This document shows, piece by piece, positions 1-8,219 of a stretch of DNA of 52,054 nucleotides. This stretch comes from Streptomyces geranii (GTDB lineage Bacteria > Actinomycetota > Actinomycetes > Streptomycetales > Streptomycetaceae). Each line of letters begins with the position of its first letter. The stretch's first letter is position 1. Both the position numbers and the translations under genes were made by a program. The notes beneath the pieces were generated by a model. It was not told the origin of the DNA and made no database searches. It was given only the letters and a program-made list of their open reading frames with translations. Where the stretch lies: contig NZ_PJME01000059.1 in the NCBI RefSeq assembly GCF_002954775.1, positions 1 to 52,054 of the forward strand, in the 5' to 3' direction.

Positions 1-217
<217 letters not shown>

Positions 218-247
218 GAGGGGCGCGGGGAACTGCGCGATCAGCCC
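218..247. repeat. Arm of interspersed GGGGCGCGGGGAACTGCGCG repeat
   Basis: The word aggggcgcggggaactgcgcg lies directly against the stop codon of the MFS gene. The same word is at 33047-33067, and the inverse orientation appears at 37644-37663. It is the common short GC-rich intergenic repeat of Streptomyces. Only one arm is present here. Confidence 0.6.
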
Positions 248-1497
248 CCACCGGGCCCGCACCCAGGCACCGTCCCTCCGCTCCCGCGCCGCCGCAGCGA
301 CCCCGCCGTCAGGCACAGCCCCAGGCCGAGCACCGGCAGCAGTGTCCGATGATCCACCCGGGACACCAGCGCCGCGCCCACCGCCAGGCCGAGTGCCGTA
401 GGCGCGAACATCAGCGTGTTCGCCGTCGCTGCCGTGCGGCCCAGTAGTTCGTTCGGGGTTTCTCGCTGGACTGCCGTCAGGCCCGCTATCAGCGCGCACG
501 GCAGGCCCACGCCCATCGCCACGCCCGACGTGAGGAACACCGCGTCGGACGGCACCGCCCTGAGCGCGGTCGCCACCCCGGTGAGGGCGATGCCGTACGC
601 CGCGAACCGCCGTTCTCCCAGGCGCCGTAGCAGCGGGCCCGAGGCCAGGCCGACCGTCACCGAGCCGAGGCCCTGGAGGACGTACAGGGGGCCCGCGTAG
701 GTGGGGGAGTGGCCCAGGGATTCGATGACCGCGTACAGCAGGGCACTGCCCGCGCCCGTGAGGAACATCGTTGCGCCCGCCGCCAGGATCACGGGGCGGA
801 GGGTCGGGTGGTGGCGTAAGTAGCTGACGCCTTCCGTTGTTCGGGTGCGCCAATCGCCTGGCCGGCTCTGTGCGGTGGCGCCGGTCTCCGCTGCCGGCTC
901 TGTCCTCACGCGCGCGTACGCGAGCGCCGCCAGTACGAACGTCAGCGCGTCCAGGAGAGCCACGCTCGGGCCGCCGTACGCCGCGTAGAGGCCCGCCCCG
1001 GCCAGTGGAGCGAGCAGTTTCATGCCCTCGTTGGCCGTCATCCGCAGGCCGTTGAAGTCGCCCAGCAGCGTCTTGTCGATTCCCCGTGCCATCAGCGCCG
1101 CCTCGGCCGCGTCCTGCACCACGCCCGCCGTGCGGTACAGCACCAGGACCGTGAAGAGGAGCCATACGTCGCCCGGCGCGTCGACCGCGAAGAGGGTCAG
1201 CAGGAGCGCGGCCAAGGTGAGGTTGGTGTGGATGAGGAGGGGTTTTCGGGGGAGACGGTCCGCCAGCGTGCCCAGGACGGGGCCCGCGAGCGTGGGCGTC
1301 CACATCGCCAGGAGGGCGAGGGCGGCGAGGGTGTTCGAGCCCGTGAGGTCCTTCACCCAGATACCGGAGACCAGCCAGAGGGCCGAACTGCCGAAGCCGG
1401 AGAGAACCGTCGCGACCAGACAGGGGGCGGCGACCGGGTCACGGAGGATACGGAGGAGGCGCGGGGCCGGTGGTGGTGGTCTCCTGGACGTCGTCAT
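241..1497 (-). CDS. MFS transporter, probable drug/metabolite exporter
   Basis: This 418-residue polytopic membrane protein has about 12 hydrophobic segments, the normal length and layout of a major facilitator superfamily permease. The loop after TM2 carries G-T-L-A-D-R-L-P-R-K, the family's GxLaDrxGrkxxl signature. The N-terminus is a short basic/proline-rich tail followed by a first helix around residues 25-45. The best general match is the enterobactin-exporter/multidrug-like MFS group of actinomycetes; the substrate cannot be read from sequence. It stands alone on the minus strand, its stop touching a GC-rich repeat and its upstream side facing the tandem-repeat spacer. The ATG at 1497 is the only good start, but its ribosome binding site is weak. 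Confidence 0.85.
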   Translation of the reverse strand: MTTSRRPPPPAPRLLRILRDPVAAPCLVATVLSGFGSSALWLVSGIWVKDLTGSNTLAALALLAMWTPTLAGPVLGTLADRLPRKPLLIHTNLTLAALLLTLFAVDAPGDVWLLFTVLVLYRTAGVVQDAAEAALMARGIDKTLLGDFNGLRMTANEGMKLLAPLAGAGLYAAYGGPSVALLDALTFVLAALAYARVRTEPAAETGATAQSRPGDWRTRTTEGVSYLRHHPTLRPVILAAGATMFLTGAGSALLYAVIESLGHSPTYAGPLYVLQGLGSVTVGLASGPLLRRLGERRFAAYGIALTGVATALRAVPSDAVFLTSGVAMGVGLPCALIAGLTAVQRETPNELLGRTAATANTLMFAPTALGLAVGAALVSRVDHRTLLPVLGLGLCLTAGSLRRRGSGGTVPGCGPGGG

Positions 1498-1555
1498 GCC
1501 TGGTCATCGTGGGGCTAAGGGGTGGGGGCCGGGATCGGTCAGGTGCCCTAGATTC

Positions 1556-1604
1556 GCCGCCTGCCGCCTGCCGCCTGCCGCCTGCCGCCTGCCGCCTGCC
1601 GCCT
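1556..1604. repeat. Seven tandem copies of heptamer GCCGCCT
   Basis: Seven perfect head-to-tail copies of GCCGCCT, immediately followed by degenerate versions such as GCCGTCAGATGCCT. It lies in the spacer upstream of the MFS gene (minus) and the MBL hydrolase gene (plus). A unit of 7 is not a multiple of 3, which agrees with the region being non-coding. Confidence 0.95.
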
Positions 1605-1990
1605 GCCGTCAGATGCCTGTCGTCAGCTGCCAGCCGACTGCCGCCAGCCGCCAACTACCCGCCCCTCAGCCGTCAGACGCCCTGCTGCCAACTGCCTGCC
1701 GTCAGTCGTCAGATGCCTGCCCCTCAGCCCTCAGCCGTCAGATCCCTGCCACCCCTCAGCCGCCTGTCGCCAACTGCCCGCCCCTCAGCCGTCAGATGCT
1801 TGCCCTCAGCCCTCAGCCCTCAGCCCACAGCCGTCAACCGCCAACTGCCAGCCCCTCAGCCCCCAGATGCCTGCCGCCAGCCGACAGCCACCAGCCCCAC
1901 CGCCGCCCCAACCTCCCCCCCCGTCGCCGGCTACGCCAACAGCCCGCCCCCGTCGATCAGTTGACGGCCAACCCCGGCCAACAACAGCGA
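1605..1990. repeat. Degenerate minisatellite-like spacer (GCCGTCAG / CCCCTCAGCC words)
   Basis: About 385 bp built from imperfectly repeated words: gccgtcagatgcctg, cccctcagccgtcaga, cgccaactgcc and runs of cctcagc. One strand is strikingly pyrimidine-rich. Open frames cross it on both strands, but they encode only low-complexity Pro/Ala/Ser/Gln repeats and show no family resemblance, so I call no gene. The spacer between the flanking genes is 1498-2030. Confidence 0.85.
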
Positions 1991-2030
1991 GCAGCCCCGC
2001 GCGCACCCTCCCGCGCCGTACGCTCCCCGC

Positions 2031-2783
2031 ATGCCCCTGAGCCTCACCGTCCTCGGCACCGCCTCCCCCCACCCCGCGCCGGGACGCCCCTGCTCCGGCT
2101 ATCTGGTGCGCGGCGGCGGGGCCGAGGTCTGGGTCGACGCCGGGCCAGGCACCTTCGCGGAGTTGCAGCGGCACACCGATCCAGCGCGGCTGACCGCCAT
2201 CTGGATCTCCCATCTGCACGCCGACCACAACGCCGATCTGCTCGCCGCCGTCTACGGGTTCGCGTACGGCGGGCTCACCCCGCCCGCGCCCATCCCCGTC
2301 TACGCCCCACGCTCCTGCGCCCTCCGCCTCGCCGGGTTCTTCGGGCGGGCCGACACCTCCTTCCTCAGCGGAATTCTCGACTTCAGGCCCCTGCACGACG
2401 GCCACACCGTCCGGCACTGGAATCTCCGCCTCACCAGCCGCGCCGTCTCCCACGGCATCGAGGCCTACGGGCTGCGGGCCGAATCGCAGGGCAAGGTGCT
2501 CGCGTACTCCGGTGACACCGGCCCCTGCGACGCGCTCGCCGAACTCGCCCGGGGCGCCGACCTGTTCCTCTGCGAGGCCGACATCGACCGGCATGGCGAT
2601 CGCGATGGCGAACAGGTGCATCTGACCCCGGAGGACGCCGGCGCGTACGCGAAGGGCGCCGCCTCGCTGCTCGTCACACACGTCGGCCCCACCCTCACCG
2701 TCGACGCGGCCACCGAGCGCGCCGCCGCCGTCTTCGGCGGTCCCACCGACAGCGCGTACGAGGGCACGACCAAGATCATCTGA
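2031..2783 (+). CDS. MBL-fold metallo-hydrolase
   Basis: A 250-residue metallo-beta-lactamase-fold hydrolase of the RNase Z/phosphodiesterase-like branch. The zinc motif H-L-H-A-D-H is at residues 61-66. The later ligands are visible as the D in Y-S-G-D-T and the H in L-V-T-H-V-G near the C-terminus. The N-terminal strand L-T-V-L-G-T-A-S-P is typical of the family. It is probably a cytoplasmic phosphodiesterase or thioesterase-like enzyme; the substrate is unknown. It is a single gene with no signal peptide, followed by the GntR promoter. True RNase Z is longer and has an exosite arm, which I do not see. Confidence 0.88.
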   Translation: MPLSLTVLGTASPHPAPGRPCSGYLVRGGGAEVWVDAGPGTFAELQRHTDPARLTAIWISHLHADHNADLLAAVYGFAYGGLTPPAPIPVYAPRSCALRLAGFFGRADTSFLSGILDFRPLHDGHTVRHWNLRLTSRAVSHGIEAYGLRAESQGKVLAYSGDTGPCDALAELARGADLFLCEADIDRHGDRDGEQVHLTPEDAGAYAKGAASLLVTHVGPTLTVDAATERAAAVFGGPTDSAYEGTTKII

Positions 2784-2838
2784 TCGCCCCTGCCCCGCCG
2801 CCCTCGGCTGTCCTTCTCAACTTCCTTTGTCAGAAGCG

Positions 2839-2867
2839 TTGACGTACGCCGCAGCCGCTCCTACCTT
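2839..2867 (+). promoter_or_regulatory. Predicted -35/-10 promoter of the GntR-headed operon
   Basis: TTGACG (2839-2844) and TACCTT (2862-2867) are separated by 17 bp, a good match to the principal (HrdB-type) streptomycete promoter. It lies about 75 bp before the start of the GntR gene. Confidence 0.55.
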
Positions 2868-2888
2868 CAACCCGTCGTACTTCGTACG

Positions 2889-2898
2889 TCATATATGA
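2889..2898. promoter_or_regulatory. Candidate GntR operator (TCATATATGA palindrome)
   Basis: A perfect 10-bp palindrome sits between the predicted -10 and the GntR start. A related word, gatatgtgaga, follows at about 2904-2914. A/T-rich dyads at this position are common autoregulatory sites for FCD-type GntR proteins. Assignment to this regulator is an inference from position only. Confidence 0.4.
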
Positions 2899-2942
2899 GA
2901 CGCGATATGTGAGATCCGATCCCGCAGATCCGAGAGGCGCGC

Positions 2943-3611
2943 ATGACCTCTGTGCCCACGCCGATCCCGTCCCGCACGCAGTTCGTGCTGGAGGGGATCA
3001 AACACCGCATCCTCACCGGGCAGTTGACCCCGGGCCAGGCCCTCGTCGAGACCGAACTCGCCGCCCAGTTCGGGGTGTCCAAGACCCCGGTGCGCGAGGC
3101 GCTCAAGACGCTGGCCGGTACCGGACTCGTCGTGATGAACCAGTACAAGGGCGTCACGGTGCGCATGGTGGACGCGGACATGGCGCGCGAGGTCTACGAC
3201 GTACGGCTGCTCCTCGAACCGGAGGCGCTGAAGCGTTCCGTACGCAGAAAAGCCTCCCTCGACGCCGCTCGGGATGCCCTGGCCAGGGCCGACCAGGCCA
3301 CCGACACCGCCGAACGCTCCCTCGCCAACCGGGAGTTCCACCGTTCCCTCTACGTCCGCTGCGGCAACCCGCTGCTCGGCCGGATGCTCGACGAGGTGCG
3401 CGACCAGGCCGCCCTGGTCTCCGCCGTCGCCTGGGCCGCGAACCCCTCCTGGGAGCGGGAGGCGGACGAGCACCGGGAGATCCTGCGGCTCGCCCTCGGC
3501 GGCGACGCCGACGGAGCGGCGCGCGCCCTGCACGCCCATATCGAGTCGTTCGTGCAACGGGCTTTCCCCGCAGGGGAGTCCGAGGTCCAGCGAGAGGACG
3601 GTCAGGAATGA
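2943..3611 (+). CDS. GntR-family (FCD domain) transcriptional regulator
   Basis: A 222-residue regulator. A winged-helix DNA-binding domain occupies about residues 12-78 (L-V-E-T-E-L-A-A-Q-F-G-V-S-K-T-P-V-R-E-A-L). An all-helical FCD effector domain follows at about 88-205, with the usual metal/ligand residues (D in Y-D-V-R, H in F-H-R-S-L, H in E-H-R-E-I, H in H-A-H-I-E). FadR/UxuR-like members of this subfamily commonly sense sugar acids. Its stop overlaps the next start (ATGA at 3608-3611), so it is translationally coupled to the dehydratase genes it probably controls. The start has GAGAGG upstream and a promoter-like -35/-10 pair. Confidence 0.92.
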   Translation: MTSVPTPIPSRTQFVLEGIKHRILTGQLTPGQALVETELAAQFGVSKTPVREALKTLAGTGLVVMNQYKGVTVRMVDADMAREVYDVRLLLEPEALKRSVRRKASLDAARDALARADQATDTAERSLANREFHRSLYVRCGNPLLGRMLDEVRDQAALVSAVAWAANPSWEREADEHREILRLALGGDADGAARALHAHIESFVQRAFPAGESEVQREDGQE

Positions 3612-4519
3612 GCGGCGTGGCGTTCGAGACCCAACGGGCGGCCCTGGCCGACGTGGTGGCGATCCCGGTGACCCCGTTCGCCGAGGACGGCACCGTCGAC
3701 CAGCCCGCCCACCGGGCCCTGCTGCGCCGGCTGCTCGACGGCGGCATCAACACCCTCACGCCGAACGGCAATACGGGCGAGTTCTACACCCTCACCCCCG
3801 AAGAGCGGTTCCTCGTCACCGAGTTGACCGTCGACGAGGTCGGCGACCGCGCCGCGATCCTCGTCGGTGTCGGCCACGACGTACCGACCGCCGTCGCCGC
3901 CGCCCGGCACGCCCGCTCCAGCGGGGCCTCGATGGTGATGGTCCATCAGCCCATCCATCCGTATGTCTCCGAAGGCGGCTGGGTCGACTACCACCGGGCC
4001 ATCGCCGAGGCCGTTCCGGAGCTGGGTGTCGTGCCGTACATCCGCAACGCCTCGCTCAGCGGTCTGCGGCTCGCCGAACTCGCCGATGTCTGCCCGAACG
4101 TCATCGGGGTGAAGTACGCCGTCCCGGACGCCGCCCGCTTCGCCTCCTTCGCCCGTGACGCCGGGCTCGAACGCTTCGTCTGGGTCGCCGGGCTCGCCGA
4201 GCCCTACGCCCCCTCCTACTTCTCCGCCGGCGCCACCGGCTTCACCTCCGGGCTGGTGAACGTCGCCCCGGCCGTCTCGCTGAACATGATCGAAGCGCTT
4301 CGATCCGGCGACTACCCGGCCGCCATGAAGGTCTGGGAGCAGATCCGCCGCTTCGAGGAACTGCGCGGCGCCAACGCCTCCGCCAACAACGTGACCGTCG
4401 TCAAGGAGGCCCTCGCCTCGCTCGGCCTGTGCCGCCGCGAGGTCCGCCCGCCGAGCCGCGCCCTGCCCGAGCGCGAACGCGCCGAGGTCGCCGCCATAGC
4501 CGCCGGGTGGTCCATATGA
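3608..4519 (+). CDS. DapA-family keto-deoxy sugar-acid dehydratase/aldolase
   Basis: 303 residues, the standard length of the DHDPS/NAL superfamily TIM barrel. The loop G-N-T-G-E is at about 54-58. The Schiff-base lysine is K169 in I-G-V-K-Y, with the barrel tyrosine at about Y144 (V-P-Y-I-R-N). Members of this superfamily include lysine-pathway DHDPS, 5-keto-4-deoxyglucarate dehydratase, L-2-keto-3-deoxyarabonate dehydratase and KDG aldolases. The usual YNxP signature of true DapA is absent, so lysine synthesis is unlikely. Being coupled (4-bp overlaps on both sides) to a GntR regulator and an IlvD/Edd dehydratase, it most likely converts a 2-keto-3-deoxy sugar acid, perhaps to alpha-ketoglutarate semialdehyde. 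The exact substrate is open. Confidence 0.88.
   Translation: MSGVAFETQRAALADVVAIPVTPFAEDGTVDQPAHRALLRRLLDGGINTLTPNGNTGEFYTLTPEERFLVTELTVDEVGDRAAILVGVGHDVPTAVAAARHARSSGASMVMVHQPIHPYVSEGGWVDYHRAIAEAVPELGVVPYIRNASLSGLRLAELADVCPNVIGVKYAVPDAARFASFARDAGLERFVWVAGLAEPYAPSYFSAGATGFTSGLVNVAPAVSLNMIEALRSGDYPAAMKVWEQIRRFEELRGANASANNVTVVKEALASLGLCRREVRPPSRALPERERAEVAAIAAGWSI
4288..4305. promoter_or_regulatory. Perfect 18-bp palindrome inside the DapA-like gene
   Basis: GATCGAAGCGCTTCGATC is an exact 18-bp dyad within coding sequence, encoding part of M-I-E-A-L-R. Its AAGCGCTT core is shared with sites at 6316-6323 and 13165-13172. The core resembles operators of LacI-family sugar repressors. Whether it binds a protein is inference. 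Confidence 0.45.
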
Positions 4520-6255
4520 CCGGGGAGAAGGCCAGGAAACGGCCCGAGGAGCTGCGCAGTCATCAGTGGTACGGGACCGACGGGCTCCGTTCCTTCAGTC
4601 ATCGTGCCCGTACCCGCCAGCTCGGGTACCTCCCCGAGGAGCACCTCGGCAAGCCCGTCATCGCGATTCTCAACACCTGGTCGGACATCAATCCCTGTCA
4701 TGTGCACCTCCGTGACCGGGCGCAGGCCGTCAAGCGGGGCGTCTGGCAGGCGGGCGGATTCCCCCTGGAATTCCCGGTGTCGACGCTCAGCGAGACCTTC
4801 CAGAAGCCGACCCCCATGCTCTACCGCAACCTCCTCGCCATGGAGACCGAGGAGCTACTGCGCTCGTACCCGGTCGACGGCGCCGTCCTGATGGGCGGCT
4901 GCGACAAGTCCACGCCCGCCCTGCTCATGGGCGCCGCGAGCGTCGACCTGCCCGCCGTCTTCGTGCCCGCCGGGCCCATGCTGCCCGGCCACTGGCGCAA
5001 CGAAGTCCTCGGCTCCGGCACCGACATGTGGAAGTACTGGGACGACAAGCGCGCCGGGCTCATCGGCGACTGCGAGATGACGGAACTGGAGAGCGGGCTC
5101 GCCCGTTCGCCCGGCCACTGCATGACCATGGGTACGGCGTCCACGCTCACCGCCGCCGCCGAGGCGCTCGGCGTGACCGTGCCGGGGGCGTCCAGCATCC
5201 CCGCCGTCGACTCCGGGCACGACCGGATGGCCGCCGCCTCCGGGCTGAGGATCGTCGAACTGGTCCACCAGGACCGCAAGTTGAGCGACATCCTCACCGC
5301 CGACGCCTTCACCGACGCCGTGACGACCGTCCTCGGGCTCGGTGGTTCCACCAACGCGGTCATCCATCTGATCGCCATGGCCGGCCGCGCCGGTGTCCGG
5401 CTCACCCTCGACGACTTCGACCGCATCGCGCGTACCGTGCCGGTGCTGGCCAACGTACGGCCGGGTGGTCAGACGTACCTCATGGAGGACTTCCACTTCG
5501 CCGGTGGCCTGCCCGGATTCCTCTCCCGGATCACCGACCTGCTGCATCTCGACCGGCCGACCGTCTCGTACGACAGCATGCGCGAGCAACTCGCGGGCGC
5601 CCAGGTCCACAACGACGAGGTCATCCGGCCGCGCGACAAGCCGGTCGCCGACGAGGGCGGGGTCGCCGTCCTGCGCGGCAACCTCTGCCCGGACGGCGCG
5701 GTCATCAAGCACATCTCCGCCGAGCCGCACCTGCTCAGGCACACCGGTCGCGCGGTCGTCTTCGACGACTACCGGACCATGCAACGCACCATCAACGACC
5801 CGGAGTTGGGCATCACCGCCGACACCGTTCTGGTGCTGCGCGGCTCCGGCCCCAAGGGCGGCCCCGGCATGCCCGAGTACGGGATGCTGCCCATCCCCGA
5901 CCACCTGCTCAAGCAGGGCGTACGGGACATGGTGCGGATCTCCGACGCCCGGATGAGCGGCACGAGTTACGGCACGTGCGTGCTGCACGTGGCACCCGAG
6001 TCGCATGTCGGCGGGCCCCTCGCGCTCGTCCGCACCGGCGACTCCATCACCCTCGACGTCGAGGGACGGTCGCTCCGACTCAACGTGGACGACGAAGAGT
6101 TGGCGCGCAGACGGGCGGAGTGGACACCGCCGGCCGAGCGGTACGAGCGCGGCTACGGCGCGCTCTACAACGAGCAGATCACGCAGGCCGACACCGGCTG
6201 CGACTTCGAGTTCCTGGCCAGGCCGGGCAAGGTGCAGGACCCGTACGCGGGCTGA
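4516..6255 (+). CDS. IlvD/Edd-family sugar-acid dehydratase
   Basis: 579 residues. The three expected Fe-S cysteines are visible: C61 (N-P-C-H-V), C129 (G-G-C-D-K-S-T-P) and C202 (G-H-C-M-T-M-G-T-A). Lys131 is next to the second. The C-terminal half has G-G-S-T-N-A-V and D-A-R-M-S-G-T-S-Y-G. The insert L-G-S-G-T-D-M-W-K-Y-W and the W-S-D-I-N-P-C start are typical of the L-arabonate/D-xylonate/gluconate-type dehydratases rather than the branched-chain dihydroxyacid dehydratase. It would turn an aldonic acid into a 2-keto-3-deoxy acid, the substrate type of the preceding DapA-like enzyme. The start is fixed by a 4-bp overlap (ATGA, 4516-4519). Substrate preference cannot be read from sequence. 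Confidence 0.9.
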   Translation: MTGEKARKRPEELRSHQWYGTDGLRSFSHRARTRQLGYLPEEHLGKPVIAILNTWSDINPCHVHLRDRAQAVKRGVWQAGGFPLEFPVSTLSETFQKPTPMLYRNLLAMETEELLRSYPVDGAVLMGGCDKSTPALLMGAASVDLPAVFVPAGPMLPGHWRNEVLGSGTDMWKYWDDKRAGLIGDCEMTELESGLARSPGHCMTMGTASTLTAAAEALGVTVPGASSIPAVDSGHDRMAAASGLRIVELVHQDRKLSDILTADAFTDAVTTVLGLGGSTNAVIHLIAMAGRAGVRLTLDDFDRIARTVPVLANVRPGGQTYLMEDFHFAGGLPGFLSRITDLLHLDRPTVSYDSMREQLAGAQVHNDEVIRPRDKPVADEGGVAVLRGNLCPDGAVIKHISAEPHLLRHTGRAVVFDDYRTMQRTINDPELGITADTVLVLRGSGPKGGPGMPEYGMLPIPDHLLKQGVRDMVRISDARMSGTSYGTCVLHVAPESHVGGPLALVRTGDSITLDVEGRSLRLNVDDEELARRRAEWTPPAERYERGYGALYNEQITQADTGCDFEFLARPGKVQDPYAG

Positions 6256-6387
6256 CCCGCGAGCACGGCACGACCACGTACAGAGCACGACATCGCACAA
6301 CCCTGCACGAAGAGAAAGCGCTTCCCGTACGACGCACGCACGAGCACGCACCACGCACGCACGACGTACCGAGAACGGAGAACAGTC
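6256..6387. promoter_or_regulatory. Spacer with GCACGA-type repeats and an AAGCGCTT operator-like site
   Basis: 132 bp between the dehydratase and permease genes. GAAAGCGCTTCC (6314-6325) is a near-perfect dyad with one mismatch and a LacI/cre-like core, 63 bp before the permease start. Around it are many GCACGA words, and a 13-mer, acgcacgcacga plus g or c, is duplicated at 6332-6344 and 6353-6365. It probably contains an internal promoter/operator for the transporter. GGAG precedes the ATG at 6388. Confidence 0.5.
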
Positions 6388-7323
6388 ATGGCCCAAGCCG
6401 CAGCCGTGGCGAAACCGCCGGCGCCACCCCGGCGGCGACGTGCCTCAGCGACACCGCGCAGGTTGCCGTACCTGCTGATCGCACCGGCCGCCCTGCTCAT
6501 GCTGGGCTTCATCGCCTACCCGGTGATCAGCGTCTTCTACTACAGCCTGCAGCACTTCAACCCCACCAAGCCCTGGCGCAACGGGTTCGCGGGGTTCGAG
6601 AACTTCACGCACGCCTTCACCGACGACCCCCAGTTCTGGGACACGCTGGTCTTCAGCGGGAAGTGGGTCGTCGTCGAGGTCGGCCTGCAGCTGATGTTCG
6701 GCCTTGCGCTCGCGCTCATCGTCAACCAGACCTTCGTGGGCCGGTCGATCGGCCGCGCGCTGGTCTTCTCGCCCTGGGCCGTCTCCGGCGTCCTCACCTC
6801 CGCGATCTGGGTGCTGCTCTACAACTCCCAGACGGGCATCACCCGTTACCTCGCCGACATGGGCATCGGGACGTACGGCACGAGCTGGCTGTCGGACACC
6901 TCCACCGTGTTCCCGGCGGCGATCGTCGCCGATCTGTGGCGCGGGGTGCCCTTCTTCGCGATCCTCATCCTCGCCGACCTGCAGTCCGTGTCGAAGGACC
7001 TGTACGAGGCCGCCGAGGTCGACGGGGCCAGCCGGCTCAAGCAGTTCTGGCACATCACGCTGCCGCACCTCAAGGACGCCATCGTGCTGTCCACGCTGCT
7101 GCGCGCGGTCTGGGAGTTCAACAACGTCGACCTGCTCTACACCCTCACCGGCGGCGGACCGGCCGGTGAGACCACGACACTCCCGCTCTACATCGCCAAC
7201 ACCAGCGTCGACGCCCACAACTTCGGCTATGCCTCCGCGCTCACCACGGTCGCGTTCGTGATCCTGCTCTTCTTCTCGATTGTCTACCTGCGGCTGAGCA
7301 AGTTCGGAGGGGAGAACAAGTGA
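6388..7323 (+). CDS. CUT1 sugar ABC transporter permease (MalF/UgpA type)
   Basis: 311 residues with a basic, proline-rich N-terminus and six membrane segments. The cytoplasmic EAA loop reads E-A-A-E-V-D-G-A-S-R-L-K-Q-F, the contact site for the ATPase. Typical CUT1 features include an I-A-P-A-A-L-L-M-L first helix and a final helix ending in basic residues. It forms a heterodimer with the next gene (4-bp overlap). The context of pectinases and a sugar-binding lipoprotein at 15200 points to uptake of pectin-derived oligosaccharides. No ATPase gene lies in the island; streptomycetes often use the shared ATPase MsiK. Confidence 0.94.
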   Translation: MAQAAAVAKPPAPPRRRRASATPRRLPYLLIAPAALLMLGFIAYPVISVFYYSLQHFNPTKPWRNGFAGFENFTHAFTDDPQFWDTLVFSGKWVVVEVGLQLMFGLALALIVNQTFVGRSIGRALVFSPWAVSGVLTSAIWVLLYNSQTGITRYLADMGIGTYGTSWLSDTSTVFPAAIVADLWRGVPFFAILILADLQSVSKDLYEAAEVDGASRLKQFWHITLPHLKDAIVLSTLLRAVWEFNNVDLLYTLTGGGPAGETTTLPLYIANTSVDAHNFGYASALTTVAFVILLFFSIVYLRLSKFGGENK

Positions 7324-8219
7324 TCACCAAGGAAGCCACCGTGATCGTGCCCGCACCCGTGGACGACATCCCCGAGCCGCCGCGCCCGCACAAGAAGCAG
7401 CGCCGCGCCTGGGACGAGGCCCCTCGCTGGCAGATCTACCTCCCCCTCGGCATCTACCTCGTCTTCACCCTCATCCCCTTCTACTGGATCCTCCTCTTCG
7501 CGCTGCGCCCCGCCGGTTCGACGTCCCTCGTCCCCTGGCCGATGACCTTCGACCACTTCGAGAAGGTGTGGACGGAGCGGGCCTTCGGTACGTACTTCGA
7601 GAACAGCATCCTCGTCGGCGTCGCCACACTGCTGATGACGACGCTCGTCGCGCTCGCCGGCGGCTACGCCCTCGCCCGTTTCGACTTCAAGGTCAAGCGC
7701 GCCTTCATGCTGGCCCTGCTCTGCTCCCAATTCGTGCCGGGCGCGCTGCTGTTGGTGCCGTTGTTCCAGATCTTCGCCCAGCTCCAGATGATCAACTCGC
7801 TGGGCGCGGTCATCATCGCCGAGACCGTCTTCCAGCTCCCGCTCTCGATGATCCTCATCAGCGGATTCATCAAGAACGTGCCGTACACCCTGGAGGAGGC
7901 CGCCTGGGTCGACGGCTGCAACCGGTTCACGGCCTTCCGGGTCGTCGTACTCCCGCTGCTGCGGCCCGGGTTGATCGCCGTCGGCTCCTTCGCCTTCGTG
8001 CACTCCTGGAACCACTTCCTGTTCGCCCTGATGTTCCTCAGCGACCAGGGCAAGCAGACCATCCCGGTCGGCCTCAACACCCTGATGAGCGCGGACAGTG
8101 TCGACCTGGGCGCCCTGGCGGCGGGCGGCATCATCGCCGCCGTACCCGTGGTGATCGTCTTCGCCTTCATCCAGAAGTGGCTGATCACCGGCTTCAGCGC
8201 GGGGGCGGTGAAGGGATGA
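7320..8219 (+). CDS. CUT1 sugar ABC transporter permease (MalG/UgpE type)
   Basis: 299 residues with six membrane segments. The EAA loop is E-E-A-A-W-V-D-G-C-N-R-F, and the Leu-Pro pairs after it are those expected for MalG-like subunits. The start is a GTG overlapping the stop of the first permease (GTGA, 7320-7323), so the pair is translationally coupled. The stop overlaps the next start (ATGA, 8216-8219), which unusually couples a membrane permease directly to a secreted pectate lyase. Confidence 0.94.
   Translation: MITKEATVIVPAPVDDIPEPPRPHKKQRRAWDEAPRWQIYLPLGIYLVFTLIPFYWILLFALRPAGSTSLVPWPMTFDHFEKVWTERAFGTYFENSILVGVATLLMTTLVALAGGYALARFDFKVKRAFMLALLCSQFVPGALLLVPLFQIFAQLQMINSLGAVIIAETVFQLPLSMILISGFIKNVPYTLEEAAWVDGCNRFTAFRVVVLPLLRPGLIAVGSFAFVHSWNHFLFALMFLSDQGKQTIPVGLNTLMSADSVDLGALAAGGIIAAVPVVIVFAFIQKWLITGFSAGAVKG

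Noticed and set aside
1556..1990. CRISPR-like array
   Set aside because: Units are 7-16 bp, adjoining and degenerate, without constant spacers or any cas gene.
1022..2515. 497-codon plus-strand frame through the repeat spacer
   Set aside because: It reads through the heptamer array giving Pro/Ala/Gln repeats and overlaps two better-supported genes in wrong frames.
3608..4519. Lysine-pathway dihydrodipicolinate synthase (dapA)
   Set aside because: The Schiff-base lysine is present, but the true DapA signature around the tyrosine is not, and the coupling to GntR and an IlvD/Edd enzyme argues for sugar-acid metabolism.
4516..6255. Branched-chain dihydroxyacid dehydratase (ilvD)
   Set aside because: The W-S-D-I-N-P-C start, the D-M-W-K-Y-W insert and the operon fit sugar-acid dehydratases better; no other isoleucine/valine gene is nearby.
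4855..6396. 513-codon antisense frame over the dehydratase gene
   Set aside because: High G+C leaves long open shadow frames. The translation is Val/Gly/Arg/Asp-rich without any family motif, and the sense frame has complete IlvD/Edd motifs.
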